A stretch of 64,000 bases of DNA from Sediminicola sp963974715 (GTDB lineage: Bacteria; Bacteroidota; Bacteroidia; Flavobacteriales; Flavobacteriaceae). The notes beneath the pieces were generated by a model that was given only the letters and a program-made list of their open reading frames with translations, did not search any database and was not told where the DNA came from. The position numbers and the translations under genes were made by a program. The stretch lies in NCBI GenBank assembly GCA_963974715.1, contig CAXBDK010000001.1, positions 62,001 to 126,000 on the forward strand, read 5' to 3'. Below are positions 26,962 through 34,874 of the stretch, piece after piece; positions within the stretch are counted from its first letter, which is position 1; every line of letters begins with the position of its first letter.

Positions 26962-27456
26962 ATGCAATTGAAAAAAATATTCCGCATTTTAAAAAATTGG
27001 AATCTTCTAAAGTTACACACGTGTGAATTATTGGTTGTGGATGCCACCCCAGAAAAAGGTTCTAGAACTCAAATTAGGACCCTATATGTTAAAACCAGCA
27101 ATGTTCTTTTTATTTACGTTAACGGAAAAAGGGTAAAACTAAATACCAGCTACAAAGCAGCACCATTAGATAACAACAATTACATTATTATAAAGGTCAA
27201 AGCCCTATTCAATTCAAAAACAAAGAAAATAAATATTCCCAACCAACGAATTGAAATTAACAAGGACCCCTTCTCTATGAGTGAAAAGCTAAAATTCATA
27301 TCATTGAAAAAAAAAGTTGTTTGGCAGCGTGAGCGGGAAATGAAGTCAAATATTTACATGCTTAGAGGTAAACAAAATAAATTTAATCTAGCATTTAAAA
27401 AAGTGTTTCAGTTAAGAGCAAATTACCAAACCATCGAAAACTTCAACAACCAATAA
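26962..27456 (+). CDS. Hypothetical basic protein, first gene of DUF4407 operon
   Basis: This 164-residue, Lys-rich soluble protein has no signal peptide and no TM segment. The middle is beta-strand-like (VLFIYVNGKRVKL, NYIIIKVKALF) and the end is basic and helical (REREMKSNIYMLRGKQNKF). No family was recognised. The stop codon is one base before the next ATG at 27458, so it is translationally coupled to the DUF4407 gene. Its base composition is clearly more AT-rich than the flanking chromosome. The function is unknown; being first in a tight operon suggests a partner of the membrane proteins. Confidence 0.6.
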   Translation: MQLKKIFRILKNWNLLKLHTCELLVVDATPEKGSRTQIRTLYVKTSNVLFIYVNGKRVKLNTSYKAAPLDNNNYIIIKVKALFNSKTKKINIPNQRIEINKDPFSMSEKLKFISLKKKVVWQREREMKSNIYMLRGKQNKFNLAFKKVFQLRANYQTIENFNNQ

Positions 27457-27457
27457 A

Positions 27458-28723
27458 ATGGAAATACCCAACTACCAACCACCAAAACCATCCCGTATCA
27501 TGAAGCTTTTCTGGAAAGCTGCTGGCGGAGATGCCTTCATTTTAAGTCAAGCCACCTATAGCGACCAAATAAAATACTTTTGTCTTGGTGGAATTGTGGT
27601 GGCCACCGCAATTATGGCCGGATTATCAGGTGGATATGCTTTTTATGTAATTTTCAGGCCAAAGGATATTACAGAAAACCGATATACAGAAAACGTTGGT
27701 GAACTAGCAATGGGTGCAATAGAAAATTCTTCTACGGCAATCGTTGAAGTAACTGATTATCCGACGATTTGTTTGGCGATAATTTTTGGATTGGTTTGGG
27801 GACTTATCATTTATAATATTGATCGCTTTATTGTTACCAGTACCGGTAAAGGTGACGGTACCGAAGCTATTACCTGGGGTGAATTGAAGGGCGCCTTGCC
27901 TAGAATCATTATGGGATGTATCATTGCTATCTCCATTTCCAAACCTTTAGAAATCAGGATTTTAAAAGGAGAAATTGATCGTCATCTAAGTTCCATTCAA
28001 AAGGATTATATAGTTGATGAAATTGATAAAATTAGATTAACCAATCGAAAAACATTGGGCCAAGTAGAAGACGATATTTCGGTTTATACGGCAAGAATAT
28101 CAGAATATCAAGAGGATTACGATAGACTTCAGGAATTAATTGAATTTCAAACCGCAAACGGAGGCTGTTTTTCTAAATGTAATGAATACAAGGCCCAACA
28201 GAACAAAATTCAAGGAAAAATTAATGAATTAACAGCCGATTCAAATTACAGATCATTAGTTGAACAAAGGAAATCCATATTGGCAAATGAAAGCAAGCAA
28301 TTTGAAGCAATTGCCAAAGAAGCAAAATTACTCGATGGTCTTGCCATAAGAGTTGAATTAGCAGAGGATCATTACCCCGCCGTGTCCTGGTTCTTGACCC
28401 TATTGTTCTTGGCCATTGAGCTAACCCCAATATTCTTCAAATTAATGTTGATCAAATCACCTTACGACTATTTATCCGATAATTATAAGCAATTAGAATT
28501 AGCGCAAAATGGTATCTATGTGGAGGAAGATTATTATGAGGATAAGACGGGAATACAACGGGAATTAGTACGGTATTTGGCAGCAGAAAAGCTAATTGAA
28601 GAAAAACGTGAGTTTCATGATGCCCAATTGCGCATTACAAAACATGCAATTTCAAAATTTGAGGAGCGTGAAAAGCAAAAAATAGATGAGAACCCGGACG
28701 ATTATATTTCATATTCTTCCTAA
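27458..28723 (+). CDS. DUF4407-family membrane protein
   Basis: This 421-residue protein opens with KLFWKAAGGDAFILSQA, the DUF4407 start. TM segments lie near 41-64, 102-121 and 148-165 (then KPLEIRILKGEID). A long coiled coil covers 170-300, containing a loop with CFSKC (237-241). A fourth TM lies at 307-331 (ELTPIFFKLML). The C-terminal 90 residues are charged and helical. The topology is three TM, coiled coil, one TM. The family has no established function to my knowledge. It overlaps the next gene by 1 bp (TAATG). Confidence 0.82.
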   Translation: MEIPNYQPPKPSRIMKLFWKAAGGDAFILSQATYSDQIKYFCLGGIVVATAIMAGLSGGYAFYVIFRPKDITENRYTENVGELAMGAIENSSTAIVEVTDYPTICLAIIFGLVWGLIIYNIDRFIVTSTGKGDGTEAITWGELKGALPRIIMGCIIAISISKPLEIRILKGEIDRHLSSIQKDYIVDEIDKIRLTNRKTLGQVEDDISVYTARISEYQEDYDRLQELIEFQTANGGCFSKCNEYKAQQNKIQGKINELTADSNYRSLVEQRKSILANESKQFEAIAKEAKLLDGLAIRVELAEDHYPAVSWFLTLLFLAIELTPIFFKLMLIKSPYDYLSDNYKQLELAQNGIYVEEDYYEDKTGIQRELVRYLAAEKLIEEKREFHDAQLRITKHAISKFEEREKQKIDENPDDYISYSS

Positions 28724-29709
28724 TGTCTAAACTTCTGGATAACAATAAATTTTGGTGGTTTGCTGGAGAGGATCCTTATATTCTAAGCCAGTGTTCCAAA
28801 CGTCTGCGAATTAAATTCAGCATCATTGGAATATTGGTAATTTTAATCAGCTCTATATCGGCCATAAGTATAGCTTTTGGCATAGAACAAATCCTTAACT
28901 CCACTGCTGCTGATATCGTAATAGGCATTTATTTCGCCTTGTTCGTTTTTATTCTATATCTCTTCGTTCTATACACATTAAGCAGGAATGTGCTTCCGAG
29001 CAAAGACATTAATTGGACCGGGAAAATCATTTCCTACTCCTTACGTATTGGGTTTCTAATTATGTTGGGAATTCTAGTGGCGCAACCTCTAAATTATCTG
29101 CTTTTTAAAAAAGCTATCGATAATGAGCTGGTAGCTTTTAAAAATGATGAAGTTCAAGAATACAGTCAAAAACTAAATTTAAAATACGCCGAGGAATTAA
29201 AAAAAATAAGACCCAGCCTGAAGTCAAAAAATTTAATAATCAAGGAAATAGAAAAAAACAACAGGCTAAAAAACAGAGAATTAAGGGGGCTTATCCTTAG
29301 CCAAAAAGAACGCAACTATTTTATTCGCAAAATACTAATACAAAACACCCTCTTTTATTTTTCAAAAAATAATCTGCCAGAAATCAATAAAACCTTGGTA
29401 TTACTGTCTTGGTTAGTTACCATAATTCTGGTCGCTATTTTTATAACGCCGGTATTTCTCAAGATTTTCATTAGTGTTTCCTCGGAATACTACCACATAA
29501 AAAAAAGAATGCAAACTACACTAATCGATCAACATTACCGGTCCTTTAGAAAAAAGTATGAAGCCCTCTTACGGGAAAAATACCCTGAAGCGGCATTAAG
29601 TTTTCCTTTATCATATTTAGACCCTCCTTATAATACAATACCAAAATCCGATCCAGAAATCTTGGGACAAGATGCTTTCTTAAAATGGCTACGTAATGAA
29701 AGTAATTGA
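28723..29709 (+). CDS. Divergent DUF4407-like membrane protein (paralogue of its neighbour)
   Basis: This 328-residue protein has the same plan as the preceding one. KFWWFAGEDPYILSQC aligns with KLFWKAAGGDAFILSQA. TM segments lie near 32-54, 63-86 and 102-121. QPLNYLLFKKAID matches KPLEIRILKGEID. A helical charged region covers about 130-220, and a fourth TM near 225-250 contains ITPVFLKIF against ELTPIFFKL. The coiled coil is shorter and lacks the Cys pair. The two probably form a hetero-oligomer after an old duplication. It overlaps the next gene by 14 bp. Confidence 0.72.
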   Translation: MSKLLDNNKFWWFAGEDPYILSQCSKRLRIKFSIIGILVILISSISAISIAFGIEQILNSTAADIVIGIYFALFVFILYLFVLYTLSRNVLPSKDINWTGKIISYSLRIGFLIMLGILVAQPLNYLLFKKAIDNELVAFKNDEVQEYSQKLNLKYAEELKKIRPSLKSKNLIIKEIEKNNRLKNRELRGLILSQKERNYFIRKILIQNTLFYFSKNNLPEINKTLVLLSWLVTIILVAIFITPVFLKIFISVSSEYYHIKKRMQTTLIDQHYRSFRKKYEALLREKYPEAALSFPLSYLDPPYNTIPKSDPEILGQDAFLKWLRNESN

Positions 29710-31447
29710 AAAAATCATCACTTATGACGATTACAATTACGTGGAGGGCACCCTCCAATTTAAAACGTATGGCCGTAAAACCCAAAACTTCCCGCATGCG
29801 GAATACTTTTCCATTGATAGAATTTCGCACGTACATTTTGAGGTAGAACAAAAATACCTCGCTCCTGATTTACCCCCGGGAATCAATAAAAATAAAGTAT
29901 CAACATTACCATTACCAGGCAAGATCACTACAATTATTGACGGGGATTATTCCAAACCTTATGGTATCGAGTATGATGAGATCATTGTTGACGATAGCTT
30001 TGTCGATGATTTTCAAAACATTACAGGGCCGCGTTTCAATAGCACAAAAATGGGTAGCGAGCTTAGCTCCACAGTTGCCATTAGGGTCTATGGTCTGATA
30101 AAAATTAAAAAGCAACGTACGGAAACTGAAAACCAGTTTGAAATAACCCTAATTTCCCATGGTCCCGGAAAAATTGAACTATCACCTAGAAAAGGTAGTT
30201 ATGCCACCGGAGAAAAAGTTTCCGTAAATGCAATACCCCACGAGAAATCAACATTTGTTGGCTTTAAAAACGCATTTAAATCGCATTCGCAAGAATTTGA
30301 ACTCCAGATAAAGGAAGAGGATATAACAATAGAGGCCGACTTTAGAGCCTTATTGAAAACCGAAGAAAAAATAGGCTATTCAAGGCAAATCAAGGACACG
30401 TGGAAAAACAAAACGATCAAGAATACCTCTCTTGGAATAGAAGCCCATGGCCTGTGGGAAATTCTGGGATTATTTTTATCCGTATTGTTCTATATAGTCA
30501 TCCTAATTATCTTAATTGCCATTTTCGGGAAAGGAATTCTTTTGGTTGGACTGATCATTTTGGGGTTCTGGCTCCTTAATCTCATTTCTCCCTTTATTTT
30601 TTCTTGGCGGGGATTTCGATGGATTTCGGGATTCATTCTTGGGCTGTTCGTTTTAGGAGGCCTATTTGCTATCATAAAAAATTTTGATGGTAATACCCAA
30701 GGACATGGAGAACAGACCGAAAACCGAAAACCTGAAACCCAAGAAATAAGTAAAGAAAATACGACCGTTGATTATAAACATCATTTGGTATGGAGTGATT
30801 ATGATGGCAATGAATATGAAATAGATCTTATGATCAACAGTGATTTAGTAAACAGCGCCAGAGCCTTTAAAAACTCCCTACCTCCCATACGTACCGAAGC
30901 TTCCTATTCAAATTTATTATCCAACCTATACCAAAGGTCGATTAGAGACGATTTCGAAAAAGTCAAACTTAAATTAGATAGTATTAAACAAGCCAAGAAC
31001 ATTAATAAGAGGCACTTCAGTGATGTGGTAGTGAGTATGGTACAGGCCATTCCATATTTTGCAGTGGTGGAAGAAAGTTGTAATCCTTATTCCTATAGGG
31101 ACCCCTTGGTAAGAGACCTCCTTTTAAAAAAACCCTGCGAACCCTATGTTAGATTTGGGATTAAAGCCCCTGCCGAATTTTTAATGGATCTAAAAGGAGA
31201 TTGTGATACTAGAACACTTTTCTTATATGGCTTATTAAAGTCCATGGGCTATGATGTTGCCATTTTTGGCAGTCAAAAATACCAACACTCCATTTTAGGT
31301 ATTGTACTCGATATTGAAAGACCCCATTACAAAATACAGCATAATAAAAAATACTTTCTCTGGGAAGTAACCGAAAAAAGTTACCGTCCCGGATTATTGC
31401 CAATGCAGATAGCGACCCTAGATTACTGGAACATCAATTTAAATTAA
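29696..31447 (+). CDS. Membrane protein with InlB-type repeat and transglutaminase-like domain
   Basis: This 583-residue protein has residues 1-145 beta-rich and unassigned. Residues about 148-218 resemble a divergent InlB B-repeat (HGPGKIELSPRKGSYATGEK...FVGF...IEADF). Hydrophobic segments lie at 254-278, 280-302 and 310-327. Residues 360-583 are a transglutaminase-like domain with probable Cys503 (KGDCDTRT), His531 (YQHSILG) and an acidic residue at 557-560 (LWEVTEK). The family cleaves or joins amide bonds; the substrate is unknown. Its position after two DUF4407 proteins suggests a membrane complex with a protease-like or crosslinking output. Confidence 0.7.
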   Translation: MKVIEKIITYDDYNYVEGTLQFKTYGRKTQNFPHAEYFSIDRISHVHFEVEQKYLAPDLPPGINKNKVSTLPLPGKITTIIDGDYSKPYGIEYDEIIVDDSFVDDFQNITGPRFNSTKMGSELSSTVAIRVYGLIKIKKQRTETENQFEITLISHGPGKIELSPRKGSYATGEKVSVNAIPHEKSTFVGFKNAFKSHSQEFELQIKEEDITIEADFRALLKTEEKIGYSRQIKDTWKNKTIKNTSLGIEAHGLWEILGLFLSVLFYIVILIILIAIFGKGILLVGLIILGFWLLNLISPFIFSWRGFRWISGFILGLFVLGGLFAIIKNFDGNTQGHGEQTENRKPETQEISKENTTVDYKHHLVWSDYDGNEYEIDLMINSDLVNSARAFKNSLPPIRTEASYSNLLSNLYQRSIRDDFEKVKLKLDSIKQAKNINKRHFSDVVVSMVQAIPYFAVVEESCNPYSYRDPLVRDLLLKKPCEPYVRFGIKAPAEFLMDLKGDCDTRTLFLYGLLKSMGYDVAIFGSQKYQHSILGIVLDIERPHYKIQHNKKYFLWEVTEKSYRPGLLPMQIATLDYWNINLN

Positions 31448-31452
31448 ACCAT

Positions 31453-31911
31453 ATGGAATTTATCCTATACACTTCTTTAGTTGCCCTCTTTTATTATTTG
31501 GTGTTGATATTTACTACCAATAAATGGATTATAAAAAAAATCAAAAACCCTTCTGTACATGAAGGCAATACGTCTTCTATGCCAACACATATGATATTGG
31601 CCCTGAATATCAATATTATTTGTTCGCTGTTTATTATTCATGATCATGTTATGAATTATGTGACCTTTCTCATAGGGGATAATACAAGTTTCTTCCATTT
31701 TATGTCCGCTGGCGCCGTAATTATTCTATTGAATTTTGCTGCCCTGAGCATCTCGTTCCTAGTGTCAAAACTATTTGCAGGATCAGGGGGTGATGACACT
31801 CCTGTTTATTTTAGACCTATACTCTGGATAACCATTGACCTATTACTACTAAAATTAACCACACTCTACTATGAAGCATACCTTAGTACACAAAGCTTTA
31901 CTATTCTTTAG
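31453..31911 (+). CDS. Small four-TM membrane protein, operon member
   Basis: This 152-residue protein has hydrophobic segments near residues 3-21, 47-64, 80-108 and 122-140, and a short polar loop with a Gly-Gly-Asp-Asp patch. No family was recognised. It starts 5 bp after the transglutaminase-like gene, and its last 41 bp overlap the following lipoprotein gene. It is probably an accessory subunit of the membrane complex. Confidence 0.6.
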   Translation: MEFILYTSLVALFYYLVLIFTTNKWIIKKIKNPSVHEGNTSSMPTHMILALNINIICSLFIIHDHVMNYVTFLIGDNTSFFHFMSAGAVIILLNFAALSISFLVSKLFAGSGGDDTPVYFRPILWITIDLLLLKLTTLYYEAYLSTQSFTIL

Positions 31912-32803
31912 TATTATAATGCTGCAGAATTTCAGTCAGTCCTGTAAATTTGAGACTAAGAACGAGTTTAGTATTGACGAAACCAGGGCCAAGGAGAAAC
32001 TAGATATAAAACGTCTTTTGGACAAAGCCAAAACGCAAATCCAAAATGAGGAATTGGCAGAGGCCATAAAAACATTAGACTCCATAATCAATGGTTATGG
32101 CACTTATGATGAAGTAGAAGATGCTTACGTCCTAAAGGAAGATGCACAAAATAGGTATATCCTAAATAGGATCCTTACCTTACAAAATATGGACAGCCTT
32201 TTAACTTTTGTTACAGATTATAATAATGAAGGTATTAAGGAGCATGCCGAGAAACGTATTGAAGAAGTAGTGAACAGTACCAGAGATCCCCAGACACTAC
32301 AAGATTTTTTGGATAGTAATAGGCTGCCTCAATTTCGACCTGACGCAAAGCAGCGGCAAAAAGAACTATTGGAAGAAAAAGAAAACGAGCTGTATGCCCA
32401 TGCCAAGCAACAGAATACTGCGCAAACCTGGAAAGACTTTATTAGCATGTATCCGGAACATCCAAAAAAAGATCAAATAGAGCAGCAAATAATTGGGTTG
32501 GAGGTAGATGACATATTTAGGGGAGCCTATGGCGAGATTCCTGTTTCAAGCCAAACAGGTGCTGCAAATTACACTAATTCTGCTGTAGAAATAACCAACA
32601 ACACCTCCTACACCCTAACGATACGTTACAGTGGTCCGGAAAACAAGCGTCTTATAATATCCCCGAATGCCAAACAAAAAGTGAACCTGAAGAGTGGTGA
32701 GTATAGGGTCACTGCATCGGTAAATAGTGCAAGGGTAAATAATTTTGCTGGCAAAGAGCGTCTCAATGGGGAGTATTCCAGTTCTTTTTATATTTCAAAT
32801 TGA
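31871..32803 (+). CDS. TPR-like helical lipoprotein, last gene of DUF4407 operon
   Basis: This 310-residue protein has a signal peptide with lipobox-like NFSQSC (Cys25). A mostly helical region to about residue 215 has TPR-like pairing (LLDKAKTQIQNEELAEAIKTLDSI). A beta-rich C-terminal domain of about 90 residues follows (SAVEITNNTSYTLTIRYSG...YRVTASVN). It probably faces the periplasm and could scaffold or sense for the operon. The start at 31871 overlaps the upstream gene by 41 bp but is needed to keep the signal peptide. No family was recognised. Confidence 0.65.
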   Translation: MKHTLVHKALLFFSIIMLQNFSQSCKFETKNEFSIDETRAKEKLDIKRLLDKAKTQIQNEELAEAIKTLDSIINGYGTYDEVEDAYVLKEDAQNRYILNRILTLQNMDSLLTFVTDYNNEGIKEHAEKRIEEVVNSTRDPQTLQDFLDSNRLPQFRPDAKQRQKELLEEKENELYAHAKQQNTAQTWKDFISMYPEHPKKDQIEQQIIGLEVDDIFRGAYGEIPVSSQTGAANYTNSAVEITNNTSYTLTIRYSGPENKRLIISPNAKQKVNLKSGEYRVTASVNSARVNNFAGKERLNGEYSSSFYISN

Positions 32804-32987
32804 GAAACTTTCTGGATGCGCCACCATATACCTTTTCACTTGTGGACTTAAGACCTTTAAAGCTTTTTCTTCAATGGCATCCATACCCTTTAGGACCGCT
32901 CCAAAGCCACCCATTTTGGCCCCCGTTCCCTTTCCAAGCCCCGCCAACAAAAATGCCGGGGCCCATGATGAAAAAATTAAATAGAGT
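32804..32987 (-). pseudogene. Possible gene remnant (open minus-strand frame, no start)
   Basis: Between the lipoprotein and the XRE gene, the minus strand reads open without a start codon: a Gly-rich stretch (LLAGLGKGTGAKMGGFGAVL), then KGMDAIEEKALKVLSPQV and a stop inside the lipoprotein end. It reads like a protein C-terminus but I could not assign it. It may be chance. Confidence 0.2.
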
Positions 32988-33380
32988 TTACTTGTTCAAA
33001 AGCTTCTCCAAATACGCCACTTTGTCCTTTTCGGCCTGTAATAGGCGCTCATAAAGCTCTACTACTTTATCAAGTGGGTTAAAACTTGGCTGAACGTTAA
33101 TTGCATTCAAGGTAGAAGAATCATTGCTTGTAAAAGTGTTAGAAACTATATTCATTATAGACTCCTCAGAAAAATTTTCAATGGCCTCCTTGGTCACCCC
33201 CAGGGCCGCCGCAATTTCGTGCAATCTTTCGGTTCCCAGCGTTTCGGACTGTTCCAGTTTGGAAACGGACTGCTGACTGATGCCCAGGGCATCCGCCAGC
33301 ACCTCCTGTTTTAGGCCCTTCAGTTCCCGTATCCGACTGATCTTTCGGCCAATGTGGTTTTTTTCGGTTGCTGTGTTCAT
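32988..33380 (-). CDS. XRE-family helix-turn-helix regulator
   Basis: This 130-residue protein has an N-terminal HTH of the Xre/Cro type (IGRKISRIRELKGLKQEVLA, GISQQSVSKLEQ) over residues 10-65. A linker and a C-terminal coiled-coil segment follow (LYERLLQAEKDKVAYLEKLL), likely for dimerisation. It is divergent from a small gene at 33516. The 135-bp gap between them holds a cluster of palindromes that could be its operators. It may regulate itself and the divergent gene. Confidence 0.85.
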   Translation of the reverse strand: MNTATEKNHIGRKISRIRELKGLKQEVLADALGISQQSVSKLEQSETLGTERLHEIAAALGVTKEAIENFSEESIMNIVSNTFTSNDSSTLNAINVQPSFNPLDKVVELYERLLQAEKDKVAYLEKLLNK

Positions 33381-33397
33381 ATCCCAAATATAGTCAA

Positions 33398-33494
33398 TTT
33401 ACGGCTAAATATAAACGTAAAAAACGCCCTTTTGGTTGTAATGTACAACCCGTGGTGGTTCGATAAACCACTGTAACGGTGTTACTTGCAGTAA
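33398..33494. promoter_or_regulatory. Cluster of inverted repeats, candidate XRE operators
   Basis: From the XRE start outward there are TTTACG...CGTAAA (33398-33421), GGTTGTA-atg-TACAACC (33434-33450), GTGGTT-cgata-AACCAC (33455-33471), GTAAC-ggt-GTTAC (33473-33485) and TTACT-tgc-AGTAA (33482-33494). Several share the GTTAC/GTAAC or GGTTGT half-site, which suggests cooperative binding. Confidence 0.5.
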
Positions 33495-33515
33495 TAACCC
33501 AAAAATAGCACACCC

Positions 33516-33833
33516 ATGGAACATGTACAGGAAATCCGGGAGCCCCTCCCGTCCACCGGTAAAAAACAGTTGGACAGGCTGCTGCGCGACCATTTTAACA
33601 ACGAGGAAACCGAGGTCAATCTTGGTTTCCGCAGCAGTCTGGAGCGCATGCACCTTATAGGCCACCTATTGGAGGTATCCATAGCCACGTTGGAGCATAA
33701 ATACCAGATAAGGAACGATGGCAGCGCCAGCCTACATGTGGTCACCACCTTGGAACTGGCCAACCAGCTCCTGCCCACCCACGAAAGTGAATTTATGGAT
33801 GAGCTAAGGAGCATCCTACAAGAGCAAATCTGA
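33516..33833 (+). CDS. Small hypothetical protein divergent from XRE regulator
   Basis: This 105-residue soluble protein is helical (KKQLDRLLRDHFNN, FRSSLERMHLIGHLLEVSI, LELANQLLPTHE) and has no signal peptide or recognised domain. It may belong to a regulator and target pair with the divergent XRE gene. Its last 24 bases, including the stop codon, also occur at 19641-19664 without the rest of the gene. The region just after the stop is also shared with repeat family 1 copy A. Confidence 0.55.
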   Translation: MEHVQEIREPLPSTGKKQLDRLLRDHFNNEETEVNLGFRSSLERMHLIGHLLEVSIATLEHKYQIRNDGSASLHVVTTLELANQLLPTHESEFMDELRSILQEQI

Positions 33834-34640
33834 TTACCATCTTTTCTTCTGCACGTTTACACCTCTTCTGATTACCATTCCATCGTTGTCGATTACACCA
33901 GTCTTTTTTATACCAATAATTTAATTTAGTCGCATTTTCAAAAGGATATTTAATGCAAAATTGAATCTACAGCTTTTAAACGAAATTTGTATGTTCTTTC
34001 TTTTGCTCGCCCAAAATAAAGGAACCAAAGAAAAAGGCGCTTCTTCGCTATGGGATCCTAAAATCCCTGGATTTTAGGACCGATGGCATGGCCTAAATTT
34101 TCTCCAAGGCTTCGAAAATTCCTAGAGCATCTTTACACCGGTTTCATCTGCACATAATTATTTCTTTTTATAGGTCAGATGTAATTCGCCAATCAAAAAC
34201 CTGTTAGAACCAAAAATTGTTATGGCTCATTTCAATTGGTTAAAAAAATGCCCTTTTGATCCCATAATTTGCCTTTTTCTCGACCCATCCGCCTCAGGAG
34301 GATGAATCTCAAAAAAGCCTTCATATGGAACCAAAATCATCATTTTTCACTTCAATCAAACCAGCGTAAACATGCTCTAACGGCCATGTCGGCTACACTA
34401 CAGATGGAGGTCACCTATACCTCCAAACTTTTTTGTTTACCATATAATCCCAAATCAATTAATCTTCAGGGTTGTGGGTTGAGGAGGATGGTAGGCAATG
34501 TGGAAAGTGCTTGATCTGGCCGAAATTGGAAATTGGCCGGAATGCCTTCTTTTAATGTTTTTAGATTCTTGAACGGGTCCGGCGGGGAAGGGGGCATTCA
34601 CGCCTATGTTATATTAAAGAACAAACGGTCGACTTCTTTT
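33808..34640. repeat. Dispersed repeat family 1, copy D (chimeric, interrupted)
   Basis: The left part (33841-34122) is A-type: GGCGCTTCTTCGC, TCCTAAAATCC hairpin, GGCATGGCC arm. After an inserted element (34125-34377), the right part is B-type: CCATGTCGG, GATGGAG, then the GGCCGAAATTGGAAAT block and GGTCCGGCGGGGAAGG. Left and right stem arms no longer match each other. Confidence 0.7.
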
Positions 34641-34874
34641 CAAATAGTGGGTTAATTCACCTAAAGCAATGTTTTTTGGTGAATTAATTCGTGTGGTGAA
34701 CAAATTAAAAACCGTAAATATTCCACCTCAACCAATGTTTTGCCAAAATTCCCCTGGTCCACGATTTTCCGCAATGGCCAAACGAAGTTGATAACTTCTA
34801 TCCGTTCTCCCAAAGTCTAATGAATTCACGGACCAGCGCCGCTAAAGACCAAAGGAAACTTCTCCATAGCCATA
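33834..34874. other. 1.0-kb gene-free region upstream of the HTCS gene
   Basis: This is occupied by repeat family 1 copy D and a MITE-like insertion to about 34640. From 34641 to 34874 the DNA is AT-rich, with no recognisable promoter element. The HTCS promoter should lie here. Confidence 0.5.
34125..34377. mobile_element. 253-bp MITE-like insertion with TA target duplication
   Basis: The ends are imperfect terminal inverted repeats: GAGCATCTTTACACCGGTTT at the left, and the reverse complement of the right end reads GAGCATGTTTACGCTGGTTT (17 of 20 match). TA flanks both sides (34123-34124, 34378-34379). The uninterrupted copies A and C carry a single TA in the context ATTCTTAACGG. The element has no open frame. 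A TA duplication is the hallmark of IS630/Tc1-mariner transposition. Confidence 0.7.

Noticed and set aside
33405..33814. Minus-strand frames over the XRE divergent promoter and the 105-aa gene
   Set aside because: They are antisense to a better-supported gene and to the palindrome cluster.
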